Shown here: positions 7,920 to 17,155 of the stretch, piece by piece
How the letters are laid out: every line of letters begins with the position of its first letter
Position numbering within the stretch: the first letter of the stretch is position 1
NCBI RefSeq assembly: GCF_015694525.1
Contig: NZ_JADQDM010000002.1
Span: 372,001 to 436,000, forward strand
From: Hymenobacter ruricola
Lineage (GTDB): Bacteria; Bacteroidota; Bacteroidia; Cytophagales; Hymenobacteraceae
Length of the DNA stretch: 64,000 nt
Direction of reading: 5' to 3'
Translations under genes and position numbers: made by a program
Notes under the pieces: generated by a model
Seen by the model: only the letters and a program-made list of their open reading frames with translations
Told to the model about the DNA's origin: nothing
The model's database searches: none

Positions 7920-8480
7920 TTAGCGAATAAGTTTGCTGAGGACTTTGATGGCGGTGCGGGCGCGGGTTTTCACCGTCCCCAGGGGGAGGTTCAGCTCTTC
8001 GGCCACTTCACTTTGGGTGAAGCCTTCAAAGTAGAGAAGGTCGATTATCTGGCGCTGTTCGGGCACCAGTTTTTGGGTGATTTCCTGCAGGCCGATGTGC
8101 TCTGGGCGGAAGGTGGTGGGCGCGGCCTGGCGCTGCGCCGTCAGGCTATCGTCCAGGCCCTGTGTGCGGCTACCTACGCGGTGCTGTCGGGAGCGGATTT
8201 TGTCGATGCTCAGATTTCGGCAAATGTTCAGCACCCAAGTGAACAGGCGGCCCTTGCTGGCGTCGTAGCTGGCAAAGGCGTGCCAGATTTTGACCAGGGC
8301 TTCCTGTAGCACGTCCTCGGCCTCGTCTTCGGCTTTCACGATGCGGAAGATGACGCCGTAGAGGGCCGCCGAATACCGGTCGTAGAACAGCGTCATGGCC
8401 GATTCGTCGCGCGCCTGGAGGCGTCGGACGAGGTCCGCCTCGGCGGCGGGTGGCAGGGAAATCAGAGAGGTATCGGACAC
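7920..8480 (-). CDS. ECF RNA polymerase sigma factor (SigK-like)
   Basis: Region 2 (DEAEDVLQEALVKIWHAF and LFTWVLNICRNLSIDKIR) and region 4 (LVPEQRQIIDLLYFEGFTQSEVAEELNLPLGTVKTRARTA) are complete, and the length (186 residues from GTG 8480) is normal for an ECF factor. A TTG at 8528 would give 16 more residues, but the GTG at 8480 gives MSDTSLISLPPAAE and fits the family better. The RskA-type anti-sigma gene follows directly. This pairing is known for oxidative or envelope stress control; the regulon here is unknown. Confidence 0.9.
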   Translation of the reverse strand: MSDTSLISLPPAAEADLVRRLQARDESAMTLFYDRYSAALYGVIFRIVKAEDEAEDVLQEALVKIWHAFASYDASKGRLFTWVLNICRNLSIDKIRSRQHRVGSRTQGLDDSLTAQRQAAPTTFRPEHIGLQEITQKLVPEQRQIIDLLYFEGFTQSEVAEELNLPLGTVKTRARTAIKVLSKLIR

Positions 8481-8677
8481 AAGCAGTGACTGAAAGTGAG
8501 AAATGAAGCCGAAATCGGCGCCATGCAAAGCGCACGAAAATACGCCGGGCGCCGCAAACCGTGCTATACGGGCTCAACCGTATACGCAACCGAACCCGCC
8601 CCGTGTAAGTTGAATAGATTTTGCGGCACGGTCCCGGCCACCCCGCCGTTTTCCGGCCGCTTCTCCCCTTTGTTGCC

Positions 8678-10072
8678 ATGCCTATCGAATCCTTCAACCC
8701 CTACACCGGCCGCCTGCTGCGTCGCTTCAAAGCGTTTAGCTGGATGAAAACCGAGCGCATTCTGGGCCAGGCGCACCGCGCGGCGGCCGATTGGCAGGCC
8801 ACCACCTGGGCACACCGGGCTGGCGTGCTGCGCCGCGCCGCCGCGCTGCTGCGCGAGCGGCAGGACGACCTGGCCCGCCTCATGGCCCTGGAAATGGGCA
8901 AGCCCGTGACCGACGGCCGCGCCGAAGCCCTGAAATGCGCCACCTGCTGCGACTTCTACGCCGAGCGCGCCGAAGGCTTCCTGGCCGATGAACTGATTGA
9001 AACCGACGCCGGCCGCAGCTTCATCAGCTACCAGCCCATTGGCGTGGTGCTGGCCATCATGCCGTGGAACTTTCCGCTGTGGCAGGTGGTGCGCTTTGCC
9101 GCCCCGGCCCTCATGGCCGGCAACGTAGGCCTGCTCAAGCACGCGTCCAACGTGCCACAGTGCGCGCTGGCGCTGGAGCAGGTGTTTCACGACGCGGGCC
9201 TGCCGCCGGCCTGCTTTCGCACGCTGCTGATTGGGTCCGACTTGGTGGAAAAGCTGCTGGCCGACGACCGGGTGCGCGCCGCCACGCTCACGGGCAGCGA
9301 GGGCGCGGGCGCGTCGGTGGCGGCCATTGCGGGCGCCCACATCAAGAAAACGGTGCTGGAATTGGGCGGCTCCGATGCCTTCATTGTGCTGGCCGATGCC
9401 GACGTGGCCCTGGCCGCCAAAACCGCCGCCCAGAGCCGCATGATAAACAGCGGCCAGAGCTGCATCGCGGCCAAGCGCTTCATCGTGGAGAAGCCGGTGC
9501 TCAAGGAATTTATCAGCCAGATGAAAACGCATTTGCTGGCCATGCGCCCCGGCGACCCGCTCGACGACGCCACCCAATACGGCCCGCTGGCCCGCCCTGA
9601 TTTGGCCGACGAGCTGACCCAGCAAGTGAACGACTCGGTGGCCCGGGGCGCCAAAGTAGAGCTGCACGGCGGCCAGGCCAAGCCCGGCACCGCCCTGTTC
9701 CGGCCCATGATGCTGTCGAACGTCAAGCCCGGCCAACGGGCGTATGAGGAGGAGTTTTTTGGCCCCGTGGCGCTGGTGCTCGAAGCCAAAAACGCCGCCG
9801 ATGCCGTGCGCCTAGCCAACGACTCGCGCTTCGGCCTGGGCGCGGCCGTGTGGACCGGCGACGCGAAAAAGGGCGAGGAAATGGCCCGCCAGATTGAAAG
9901 CGGCGCCGTGTTCGTCAACGGCTTGGTAAAGTCGATGCCCGAGCTGCCGTTCGGCGGGGTGAAAAAGTCCGGCTACGGGCGGGAGCTGTCGTATCTGGGC
10001 ATACGGGAATTTGTGAACCAGAAGTCGATTTGGATTGGGAAGGAAATAGCAGCGGTGGCCAAAATGGAGTAG
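8678..10072 (+). CDS. NAD(P)-dependent aldehyde dehydrogenase, succinate-semialdehyde dehydrogenase-like
   Basis: The 464-residue protein oxidises an aldehyde to the acid. Asn131 (PWNFP), Glu228 (LELGGSDAF) and the nucleophile Cys262 (NSGQSCIAAKRF) form the expected catalytic set. The EEFFGPVA and PFGGVKKSGYGRE motifs are also present. The short N-terminus (MPIESFNPYTGRLLRRF) is typical of the GabD2-like subgroup annotated as succinate-semialdehyde dehydrogenase. The ATG at 8678 is preferred; the upstream extension has no family similarity. The gene stands alone and diverges from the sigma factor gene. Confidence 0.93.
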   Translation: MPIESFNPYTGRLLRRFKAFSWMKTERILGQAHRAAADWQATTWAHRAGVLRRAAALLRERQDDLARLMALEMGKPVTDGRAEALKCATCCDFYAERAEGFLADELIETDAGRSFISYQPIGVVLAIMPWNFPLWQVVRFAAPALMAGNVGLLKHASNVPQCALALEQVFHDAGLPPACFRTLLIGSDLVEKLLADDRVRAATLTGSEGAGASVAAIAGAHIKKTVLELGGSDAFIVLADADVALAAKTAAQSRMINSGQSCIAAKRFIVEKPVLKEFISQMKTHLLAMRPGDPLDDATQYGPLARPDLADELTQQVNDSVARGAKVELHGGQAKPGTALFRPMMLSNVKPGQRAYEEEFFGPVALVLEAKNAADAVRLANDSRFGLGAAVWTGDAKKGEEMARQIESGAVFVNGLVKSMPELPFGGVKKSGYGRELSYLGIREFVNQKSIWIGKEIAAVAKME

Positions 10073-10081
10073 TGAAGAAAA

Positions 10082-10180
10082 GGTCATGTCGAGCTTGTCG
10101 AGACATCTCGCGCGTGTTGCTAACTCCATTGATTGGATTAGTGGTGGCACGCGAGATGTCTCGACAAGCTCGACATGACC
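10082..10180. repeat. Long palindromic intergenic repeat, GTCATnnCGAGC family
   Basis: Arms of about 32 bp (GGTCATGTCGAGCTTGTCGA... and its complement ending at 10180) flank a loop with CTAACTCCATTGATT. It sits between convergent genes and could act as a bidirectional mRNA end structure. The loop resembles those of the elements at 1914, 13248 and 46182. Confidence 0.85.
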
Positions 10181-10228
10181 GTGCTTGAATTTTGTCTATT
10201 TCCGCCCACTCTTCACAAGACCAAGCTT

Positions 10229-10996
10229 CTACAAATACCCCAGCACCTTATACGTCAGCCAGCCGGTCATTTCGTGAATGAGCACGCTTAGGTTTTCCAG
10301 CGCGCCGCCGTTGGGCAGCAGCCAGTAGTCGGGCGTAATGCGGCGGTCGGAGCTGCGGAACCCGGCCGGAAAGCCAATGGGCTGCAGGCCTACCTTGCGG
10401 AAGCAGCCCAGCGCGCGCCGCTGATGAAACGCCGACGTCACCAGCACCAGCGTGTCGGTGCCGGGGTAGCGGGCCAGCAGGCGCTTGGTGAACAAGGCGT
10501 TTTCGCGGGTGTTGCGGCTGCTGTCTTCCTGAATGATGTCGGCCTGAGGCACGCCGGCCAGGCGCAGCAGGGTGGCCAGGTCGGCGGCTTCGGTGTGGGC
10601 CTTGTGCAGCACCGCGCCCGAGCCGCCCGAAACGATGATGCGGCGCACCCGCCCGGCCCGGTACAGCCACAGGGCGTTGGTGAGACGGTCGGCGCCGCTG
10701 CTGAGGTACACCCGGTCGTGCGGCGACTTATCCACGTCGGTGATGCCGGTGAGCAGCACGGCGGCATCGGCGTGGGCGGGCAAGGCGGCCAGCGGCACCG
10801 GCGGCTTTTCCCAGGCCAGCATGAGTTCGTTTACGAGGGCGTTGTTGGTGCTGAGCAGGGCCAGCAGGGCGGCCGCCAGCAGCCACCGGCGCTGGCGGCG
10901 CGGCTGCCGCGCCAGCAGGGCGCCCAGCAGCAGGGCCAGCAGCCACACCGTGGGCAGGAGAACAACGTCGAGGAGTTTGGAGAGCAGAAAAAACAT
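10229..10996 (-). CDS. YdcF/ElyC-like DUF218 membrane protein
   Basis: The 255-residue protein has two N-terminal membrane helices (about 1-30 and 40-57) and a DUF218 domain (about 75-230). Family marks are DAAVLLTG, IIVSGGSG, EDSSRNTRENA and LVTSAFHQRRA. Proteins of this type (YdcF, SanA, ElyC) act in cell-envelope integrity, with ElyC linked to undecaprenyl-phosphate handling; the function here is inferred only from fold. I chose ATG 10996 over a TTG two codons upstream. The start codon lies in one arm of a 12-bp inverted repeat (10994-11040). Confidence 0.85.
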   Translation of the reverse strand: MFFLLSKLLDVVLLPTVWLLALLLGALLARQPRRQRRWLLAAALLALLSTNNALVNELMLAWEKPPVPLAALPAHADAAVLLTGITDVDKSPHDRVYLSSGADRLTNALWLYRAGRVRRIIVSGGSGAVLHKAHTEAADLATLLRLAGVPQADIIQEDSSRNTRENALFTKRLLARYPGTDTLVLVTSAFHQRRALGCFRKVGLQPIGFPAGFRSSDRRITPDYWLLPNGGALENLSVLIHEMTGWLTYKVLGYL

Positions 10997-11040
10997 GCCC
11001 AAAGGTAGCCCGCCGAATGGCTGGGCCGCCTTTGGGCATG
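10994..11040. promoter_or_regulatory. Inverted repeat overlapping the start codon of the DUF218 gene
   Basis: CATGCCCAAAGG (10994-11005) and CCTTTGGGCATG (11029-11040) are perfect 12-bp complements around a 23-base GC-rich loop. The left arm contains the leftward start codon (10994-10996), so folding in the mRNA would bury it. The element could equally end transcription from the upstream thioredoxin-like gene, although it lacks a T-run. Confidence 0.55.
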
Positions 11041-11059
11041 TCCATGGGGTGGCGGGGGC

Positions 11060-11416
11060 TTATTCGGTGTGGGGCACGAAGGCGCGCAGGCGGGCGAGTT
11101 GGGCCCGCACTTCGGCTTCGGTGGTCAGGTTGTCGCACTCCAGCATGCGGCCCTGGCAATAGCTCACGAAAAAGGGCGCTACTTTTTCCTGCATCAGCTT
11201 GCGGGCTACGGGGTTCTCGTCCGAGTCGAGACGCACGAACAGGATGGCCTCGTTGCCGGGGTCGTCGGCAAACTTGGCAAACGGTGGCGCCAAGGCCTGG
11301 CAAATGGCGCAGCCGGCGGAGGTGAACTTGGCAAACACCTTCAGGTGCTCGTGCGTGAGGCGGCGCAGGTGCTCGTCGTCAGTGTCGACCACGTGCCTGC
11401 GTTCTTCTTCGGTCAT
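11060..11416 (-). CDS. Thioredoxin-like protein
   Basis: The 118-residue protein has a thioredoxin fold: a KVFAKFTSAGCAICQALAP strand-turn-helix with the active-site CAIC, a central LFVRLDSDENPVARKLM segment and the cis-Pro region VAPFFVSYCQGRM. The first CxxC cysteine follows SAG rather than WCGP, so its redox potential may differ from classical thioredoxin. It has no signal peptide. ATG 11416 is preferred over GTG 11440. It is followed by the DUF218 gene on the same strand, with a hairpin between. Confidence 0.8.
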   Translation of the reverse strand: MTEEERRHVVDTDDEHLRRLTHEHLKVFAKFTSAGCAICQALAPPFAKFADDPGNEAILFVRLDSDENPVARKLMQEKVAPFFVSYCQGRMLECDNLTTEAEVRAQLARLRAFVPHTE

Positions 11417-11476
11417 GAGAATCAGCTTTAAACCCGTCACTTAAACTCCCATTACGGCCCCAGGGTTGCCCCTGGC

Positions 11477-13228
11477 CTACTTCCGCAGCATCAGCTCGCG
11501 GATGCATTTCACCGGGGCGCTGCCGTAGCTCAGGAAGTTTTCGTTGAAGGATTTAAGGTCGAAGTCCGGGCCTTCCTTCCGCTTGAGTTCTTCGCGCAGG
11601 GCATAAATCTCGGTGTAGCCCGTGAAGTAGCTGCTGAGCTGCACCTGGCTCAGGGTGGCGCGCAGCCACTTGCCGCGGGCCTCCGCCTCTTCCTGGAAGC
11701 CTTCGCGGCGCAGCAGCGTCACCACGTCGTTTTCGCTCATGTTATCGGCCTGAATGGCGTGGTCGATGATGGCGTTCAGCGTCGAGCGCATGTTCCACTT
11801 GTCCCACAGCAGCCACATTTCGTCGGAGTTGTTGCCGTAGCCGCTTTCCAGCATCATGCGCTCGGCGTACACGGCCCAGCCCTCCACCATGGCACCGTTG
11901 CCGAAAATGCTTTTCACCAGCGAGGGCGAGCGGTTGGCGTACACCAGCTGCGTGTAGTGGCCCGGAATGGCTTCGTGGATGTTCAGGATTTGCAGGGTGT
12001 AGTCGTTGTATTCGCGCAGGTAGCTTTCGGCCTGGGCGGGCGTCCAGTCCGCCGGAATCGGCTCCACGTTGTAGTAGGTGTTGGCGCCTTTGTCATAAGG
12101 GCCGGGGGCCGAGACGCTGGCGCCCGCGCCGCTGCCGCGCATGTAGAGCGGCGTTTCGCGCACCACCAGCGGCTTGCTGGGGTCCTGGGTCAGCAGCTTT
12201 TTGTCGTTCACAAAGGCCACCAGCGTGGGAATCTGGCGCTTCACGGCGTCCACGAAGCCTTCGCGCGGGGCGTGCTTGAGGGTGAGCTGGTTGATGACGG
12301 TGGTGATGAGGGCCAGCGTGTCGGCCGGCGCCTTTTGGCCGGGGAAGTACTTGGGAAACAGGCGGGCGGCCCGGCGGCCCATGTCGCGCAGCAATTCGGC
12401 CTTGTGCTTCTGAGCTTCCTGGTACAGCTCGTCCGCCGAGAAGCGCGACTGAATGTCGTAGGCAAATTTTTGCTCAAACAGCTTTTTGCCGATGCGAAAT
12501 GGGCGGAATTTGCCGGCCGGCAGCACGTCGCCTTCCAGGAAACCCATGTAGCCTTGCACGGCCGTGCGGGCGGCGGCCACGCGGTCCAGCATCGTCTTTT
12601 TCTCGGCCGCGCTCAGGCCGGATTTGGCCACCGAATCGGCCAATGCTTGGCCAAATACCGCGAGGCCGCCAGCATTTTGCTTGAGGGCCAGCACAGTGTG
12701 CTCCCTGGTGGGGTTGTCGATGTTGGCTTTCGCAGCCGCGTAATACTCCGCCGCGTGGCTGATTTTGTCGGAAATGTTGCGCAGGCGGCGGTCCAGCGGG
12801 TAGTGGCGGCCGTTGAGCAAGTCGCCCACCGAGGCGCCGAGGTTGTAGCTGGCGGGGTTCCACTGCCAGCTGCGGAGCGTGTCGGCGTACCAGCGCTCGG
12901 CGCGTAGCTCGTTGCGCAGCAGGCGCAGGTCAATCTGGTTGTTGGGCGAGAGGCTGTCGGGGCCGAAGCCGCCCAGCGCGGCCAGGTACTTCCGGGCAAA
13001 AGCGTCGTCGCTCCGCCGCTGGGCCTCGTTCGGAATCACCAGCAGCGAGTCGTATTTGTGGTAGCCCTGGCTGCTGGCGTAGTCGGGATTTTGCCGCCAC
13101 AGCGCTTCAATGAACTGGTTTTTAAAGGTGTCGAAGCGGGCATCAGCGCTGGCGGTGGTGGCGGTTTTATCGGCGGGCGAACAGCTGGCCACAGCCAGGG
13201 CCAGCAACGGCAGGTAGCGGAGTTTCAT
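11477..13228 (-). CDS. DUF885 family lipoprotein (putative metallopeptidase)
   Basis: The 583-residue protein has a lipoprotein signal (LPLLALAVASCS, Cys at about 16). The DUF885 domain fills the rest. It includes the putative zinc-binding HEAIPGH motif at about residues 418-424 in the segment LQILNIHEAIPGHYTQLVY, and a downstream glutamate-rich helix (EGWAVYAERMMLE). The family is expected to hydrolyse peptide or ester bonds at the cell surface, but the substrate is unknown. ATG 13228 is used rather than TTG two codons upstream. It diverges from aspA across a large palindrome. Confidence 0.88.
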   Translation of the reverse strand: MKLRYLPLLALAVASCSPADKTATTASADARFDTFKNQFIEALWRQNPDYASSQGYHKYDSLLVIPNEAQRRSDDAFARKYLAALGGFGPDSLSPNNQIDLRLLRNELRAERWYADTLRSWQWNPASYNLGASVGDLLNGRHYPLDRRLRNISDKISHAAEYYAAAKANIDNPTREHTVLALKQNAGGLAVFGQALADSVAKSGLSAAEKKTMLDRVAAARTAVQGYMGFLEGDVLPAGKFRPFRIGKKLFEQKFAYDIQSRFSADELYQEAQKHKAELLRDMGRRAARLFPKYFPGQKAPADTLALITTVINQLTLKHAPREGFVDAVKRQIPTLVAFVNDKKLLTQDPSKPLVVRETPLYMRGSGAGASVSAPGPYDKGANTYYNVEPIPADWTPAQAESYLREYNDYTLQILNIHEAIPGHYTQLVYANRSPSLVKSIFGNGAMVEGWAVYAERMMLESGYGNNSDEMWLLWDKWNMRSTLNAIIDHAIQADNMSENDVVTLLRREGFQEEAEARGKWLRATLSQVQLSSYFTGYTEIYALREELKRKEGPDFDLKSFNENFLSYGSAPVKCIRELMLRK

Positions 13229-13247
13229 AGGCAACAGGGGTTGAAAA

Positions 13248-13348
13248 GAACGTCATGCCGAGCGCAGCGCAGCATCTTTACCTCAATAGTAATTCATGCC
13301 GTTGCAACGAAGCGGTAAAGATGCTGCGCTGCGCTCGGCATGACGTTC
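13248..13348. repeat. Long palindrome with 35-bp perfect arms, GTCATnCnGAGC family
   Basis: The arms 13248-13282 and 13314-13348 are exact complements (starting GAACGTCATGCCGAGCGCAG). The 31-base loop contains AGTAATTC. It lies between divergent genes (DUF885 and aspA), so it sits in their shared promoter region rather than at gene ends like most others here. Confidence 0.9.
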
Positions 13349-13449
13349 GGGAACGCCCCAAACCCGATACGTTGCCAAGCGCCGCCGTAGGTTTGTCCCG
13401 GCATTCCGCCATTCCGTACAAGCTCCTCCCTCCCACCGAAAATTCCCGC

Positions 13450-14856
13450 ATGACCACCTCCCGCACCGAACACGATTTCCTGGGCGAACGCCTGCTGCCC
13501 GACACCGCCTACTACGGCATCCAGACGCTGCGCGCCCTCGAAAACTTTGCCATCACGGGCATTCCCATCAGGGCCGAGCCGCTGTTTGTGCAGGCCCTGG
13601 CGTTTGTGAAAAAAGGCGCTGCCCTCGCCAACCGCGACCTTGGCGTGCTGCCCGCCCCCATTGCCGACGCCATTGCCGCCGCCTGCGACCGGGTGGCCAG
13701 CGGCGAGTTCGACCACCAGTTTCTCACCGACATGATTCAGGGCGGCGCGGGCACTTCCGTGAACATGAACGCCAACGAAGTCATCGCCAACGTGGCCCTC
13801 GAACTGATGGGCCACCAAAAGGGCGAGTACCAGTACTGCCACCCCAACAACCACGTCAACTGCTCGCAAAGCACCAACGACGCCTACCCCACCGCCTTCC
13901 GCATCGCCCTCAACAACAAGCTGGTGGGCTACCGCGAAACCCTGAACGAGCTGGCCGAGGCCTTTGCCCAAAAAGGCGAGGAATTCCGCGACATCCTCAA
14001 AATGGGCCGTACCCAGCTGCAGGACGCCGTGCCCATGAGCATGGGCGACGAGTTCCGGGCCTTCGCCACCAACCTGCGCGAAGAGCTGCTGCGCATCGAC
14101 GACTCGCGCCGGCTGATTGACGAAATCAACATGGGCGCCACCGCCATCGGCTCGCGCGTGAACGCCCCCACCGGCTACCCCGAAGCCGTGACCGAGCACC
14201 TGCGCGCCATCACCGGCCTCAACCTGAGCCTGGCCGGCGACCTGTTTGAGGCCACCTACGACACGGGCGCCTACGTGCAGCTCTCCGGCGTGCTGAAGCG
14301 CACGGCCGTGAAGCTTTCCAAGATATGCAACGACCTGCGGCTGCTCTCGTCCGGGCCGCGCACGGGCCTCAACGAAATCAACCTGCCGCCCCTGCAGCCG
14401 GGCTCCAGCATCATGCCGGGCAAAGTGAACCCGGTGGTGCCCGAGGTGGTGAACCAGACCGCGTTCTACGTCATCGGGGCCGACCTGACGGTGACCATGG
14501 CGGCCGAGGCCGGCCAGCTGCAGCTCAACGTGATGGAGCCGGTGATTTCCTTCGCCCTCTTCACCAGCATCAGCTACATGACCAACGCCTGCCGCACCCT
14601 GCGCGAGAAGTGCGTGCTGGGCATCACGGCCAACAAGGCCCACGCCGAAAACCTGGTGCGCAACAGCATCGGCATCGTCACCCAGCTCAACCCCGTCATC
14701 GGCTACGAGGCCTCGGCCGAAATCGCCAAGGAAGCCCTGCGCACCGGCAAATCGGTGCACGACATCGCCGTGACCGAGCGCGGCCTGCTCACGCAGGAAA
14801 AGTGGGACGAGATTTTCACGTTTGAGAATTTGATTCGCCCGGTGTTTATTCGCTAG
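13450..14856 (+). CDS. aspA: Aspartate ammonia-lyase (aspartase)
   Basis: The 468-residue enzyme deaminates L-aspartate to fumarate and ammonia. The fumarase/aspartase signature [11 protein letters not shown] (residues about 318-328) carries the flexible serine loop. [14 protein letters not shown] and [18 protein letters not shown] provide the other active-site regions. The early segment [21 protein letters not shown] is typical of aspartase rather than fumarase. The ATG at 13450 follows a non-coding lead that includes the palindrome. A strong terminator follows the stop. Confidence 0.95.
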   Translation: MTTSRTEHDFLGERLLPDTAYYGIQTLRALENFAITGIPIRAEPLFVQALAFVKKGAALANRDLGVLPAPIADAIAAACDRVASGEFDHQFLTDMIQGGAGTSVNMNANEVIANVALELMGHQKGEYQYCHPNNHVNCSQSTNDAYPTAFRIALNNKLVGYRETLNELAEAFAQKGEEFRDILKMGRTQLQDAVPMSMGDEFRAFATNLREELLRIDDSRRLIDEINMGATAIGSRVNAPTGYPEAVTEHLRAITGLNLSLAGDLFEATYDTGAYVQLSGVLKRTAVKLSKICNDLRLLSSGPRTGLNEINLPPLQPGSSIMPGKVNPVVPEVVNQTAFYVIGADLTVTMAAEAGQLQLNVMEPVISFALFTSISYMTNACRTLREKCVLGITANKAHAENLVRNSIGIVTQLNPVIGYEASAEIAKEALRTGKSVHDIAVTERGLLTQEKWDEIFTFENLIRPVFIR

Positions 14857-14866
14857 TATCATGCAC

Positions 14867-14906
14867 GGGGCCGAAGCTGCTACTGCTTCGGCCCCGTAAT
14901 TTTTTC
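14867..14906 (+). terminator. Rho-independent terminator after aspA
   Basis: An 11-bp perfect stem GGGGCCGAAGC (14867-14877) / GCTTCGGCCCC (14885-14895) is followed by a T-run at 14900-14905. Confidence 0.92.
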
Positions 14907-14983
14907 TTCACTGGCTTGCCTTGTTTGGGCCCTGCCCCACTACGGCAAAGCCCCGGCAAACTGTTTTTAGAATATCCTTTTCT

Positions 14984-17008
14984 ATGCCCCTTCGCTACCC
15001 CTGCGTTCGTTTTCTTCCGCTTTGGGCACCCTTGCTGGGACTGCTGAACCCGGCGGCCCTGCCCGCCGCCGCGCAAGCGCCGCTGGTGCAACGGCCCCGG
15101 CTGACGCCTGCCCCCTACAGCGCCACCGCCGACCTGGGGGCCTTGCTGAAAATTCCTTTCTCTCGCCCCCTGAATCCCGCTACGGTGGGAAACGTGCGCG
15201 TGCAAAGCTCGGGCGTGGGCCCGTGGTGGCCCGTGGCCGCTGGCGTGGCCGACTCGGCCGTGGTGCTGCTGCCCACGCAGCAGTTTAGTCCTGGCGCCAC
15301 GGTGAGCGTGACGGTGCCGGCCACGGTGCAGAGCAGCACGGGCGCCGCGGCGAGCCCCTACTGCTATCAGTTCACCACCACGGCGCTGGGCGGCAGCGGC
15401 ACGTTTACGAGGACCTCGCTGGTGGTGCCCGGCAGGCAGAGCATGCGCCTGGCCGAACCCTGCGATGCGAACAACGACCACCGGCCCGACCTGGTGGTGG
15501 TGAACGGCGACTCGATGACGGTGTGGCTGGGCCAAGCCAGCGGCGGCTACCGCCGGGTGCCGGGCGGCTTCGACGCGGGCAATAATTCCGTCGCTGCCGT
15601 GCGGGCCGCCGACCTGGACGCGGATGGCGAAACCGACCTTGCGGTGCGCCTGCCCGGCGGGGGCCTGCTGGGGTTTCACGGCAACGGCACGGGCGTGTTC
15701 ACGCGCATTCAACCCAACTTGTTGGGCTTCTCTGCCGTGACGTCGAGCGACATCCTGTTGGAACTGGCCGACCTCAACTTTGACGGCTATCCGGACATCG
15801 TGGCCGGCAACAGCAACAGCAACGAAGTGACCGTGTACCGGGGCAGCGCGGCCGGCACCTTTCGGGCGGGCCCGGTTTTCACCCTTCTCTCCCAAGGCAC
15901 TAACTTCATCTGTCGGGGCTTACTGGGCGATTACAACGAGGACGGCCGCTTGGACCTCGTGGTGTCGGAAGCTAATTCACTGGCCACGGTGGCCCTCAGC
16001 GACGCCTTTGGTAATTTTAACCCCGTTTTTGGCAACCTCTATCCCCGTCCGCTCAGCGTGCCCGCCTGGGGAGCGTACGGGTTGGCCGCGGCCGACTTCA
16101 ATCACGATGGCCACCTCGACCTGGCCAGCACCACCCAAAGCACCACCCTGGCCGTGCTGCTGGGCAATGGCACGGGGCAGCTGGCGCACGTGCCCGGCTC
16201 GCCCTTCGCCCTGGGCCCCAACGAAAGCAAGGCCGTGGCCGTGGGCGACCTCAACGCGGATAGCCACCCCGACATTGTGGTGTGCACCAACACCGCCACC
16301 AGCAACAACACCTACCAGTTGCTGGTGCTGCTCGGGGAAGGCGACGGGCAGTTCACACCCGCACTGGGCAGTCCGCTGCCGCTGGGCGGGCTCACGGCTG
16401 ACCTGCGCTTGGTAGACCTCGACAACGACGGCGACCTCGACATCCTGGCCCCAGTGGCTTTCACCGACAGCATAGCTATTTTCCACAACCAAGCGACGGC
16501 GGTTCCTACGCTGCGCACGGCCACGCCTGGCAGCGGAACTGCGGGGAGCCGCGTGAGTTTAAGCGGCGCGAACTTATCGGGCACTACGGCCGTCACCTTC
16601 AACGGCGTTCCGGCCAAGGTTTTCCGCACCAATGCCCTGGGCACATTGCTGGAAGCCACGGTGCCGGCCGGGGCCACCACGGGCCCCGTTGTTGTGACGA
16701 CGCGCACGGGGGCAGCCACCCTTCCCGCGGCGTTCACGGTGCTGGCGGGGCCCACGGCTGCCCGGACTGCCAGCGCGTCCCGCCTCGTGCTTTTCCCCAA
16801 CCCGGCCCGGCACAGCGCCTATCTGCAACTGCCCGCGGGCGGGTCCACGCCGCCCAGCGTGCGGGTGCTCGACGCTACCGGCCGGGTGGTGCGCACGGTG
16901 CCCCTGAAACCCGGGCAAGGCGGCGCCGAACTGCCGCTGGCCGGCTTACCCGCCGGCCTGTACCTGGTGCAGGCCGGCAACACCACGCAGCGGCTGCTGG
17001 TGGAATAA
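14984..17008 (+). CDS. Secreted FG-GAP (VCBS) repeat protein with Ig-like/IPT domains and T9SS sorting domain
   Basis: The 674-residue exported protein has a signal peptide to about residue 30 (ending AAQA). A SbsA-type Ig-like domain follows (about 35-130), then several FG-GAP/VCBS repeats (about 150-510) with Ca-binding DxDxDG-like loops (DLDADGETDL, DLNFDGYPDI, DFNHDGHLDL, DLDNDGDLDI). An IPT/TIG domain comes next (about 515-590). The last 80 residues (LVLFPNPARHSAYLQL ... LAGLPAGLYLVQAG) are a Bacteroidota type IX secretion sorting domain. It should be displayed on or released from the cell surface; the repeats suggest a beta-propeller adhesin or scaffold. Confidence 0.92.
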   Translation: MPLRYPCVRFLPLWAPLLGLLNPAALPAAAQAPLVQRPRLTPAPYSATADLGALLKIPFSRPLNPATVGNVRVQSSGVGPWWPVAAGVADSAVVLLPTQQFSPGATVSVTVPATVQSSTGAAASPYCYQFTTTALGGSGTFTRTSLVVPGRQSMRLAEPCDANNDHRPDLVVVNGDSMTVWLGQASGGYRRVPGGFDAGNNSVAAVRAADLDADGETDLAVRLPGGGLLGFHGNGTGVFTRIQPNLLGFSAVTSSDILLELADLNFDGYPDIVAGNSNSNEVTVYRGSAAGTFRAGPVFTLLSQGTNFICRGLLGDYNEDGRLDLVVSEANSLATVALSDAFGNFNPVFGNLYPRPLSVPAWGAYGLAAADFNHDGHLDLASTTQSTTLAVLLGNGTGQLAHVPGSPFALGPNESKAVAVGDLNADSHPDIVVCTNTATSNNTYQLLVLLGEGDGQFTPALGSPLPLGGLTADLRLVDLDNDGDLDILAPVAFTDSIAIFHNQATAVPTLRTATPGSGTAGSRVSLSGANLSGTTAVTFNGVPAKVFRTNALGTLLEATVPAGATTGPVVVTTRTGAATLPAAFTVLAGPTAARTASASRLVLFPNPARHSAYLQLPAGGSTPPSVRVLDATGRVVRTVPLKPGQGGAELPLAGLPAGLYLVQAGNTTQRLLVE

Positions 17009-17155
17009 CCTAAGGTCCGCTGCCACAGGTGCTTTCGGGGCTTACGCGCCGTTTGTTGCCTTTGCGCGTCAGGCAATCGCCCTTGCCGGGCCGCGGCGGT
17101 ATAGGGTTATTTACCGTGTGAATTTCCTTTTTTAATACCTTCATTTCCACCGCCT

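Noticed and set aside
13294..14862. 522-codon antisense frame opposite aspA
   Set aside because: Low-complexity, Val/Gly/His-rich translation; the sense strand encodes a complete aspartase.
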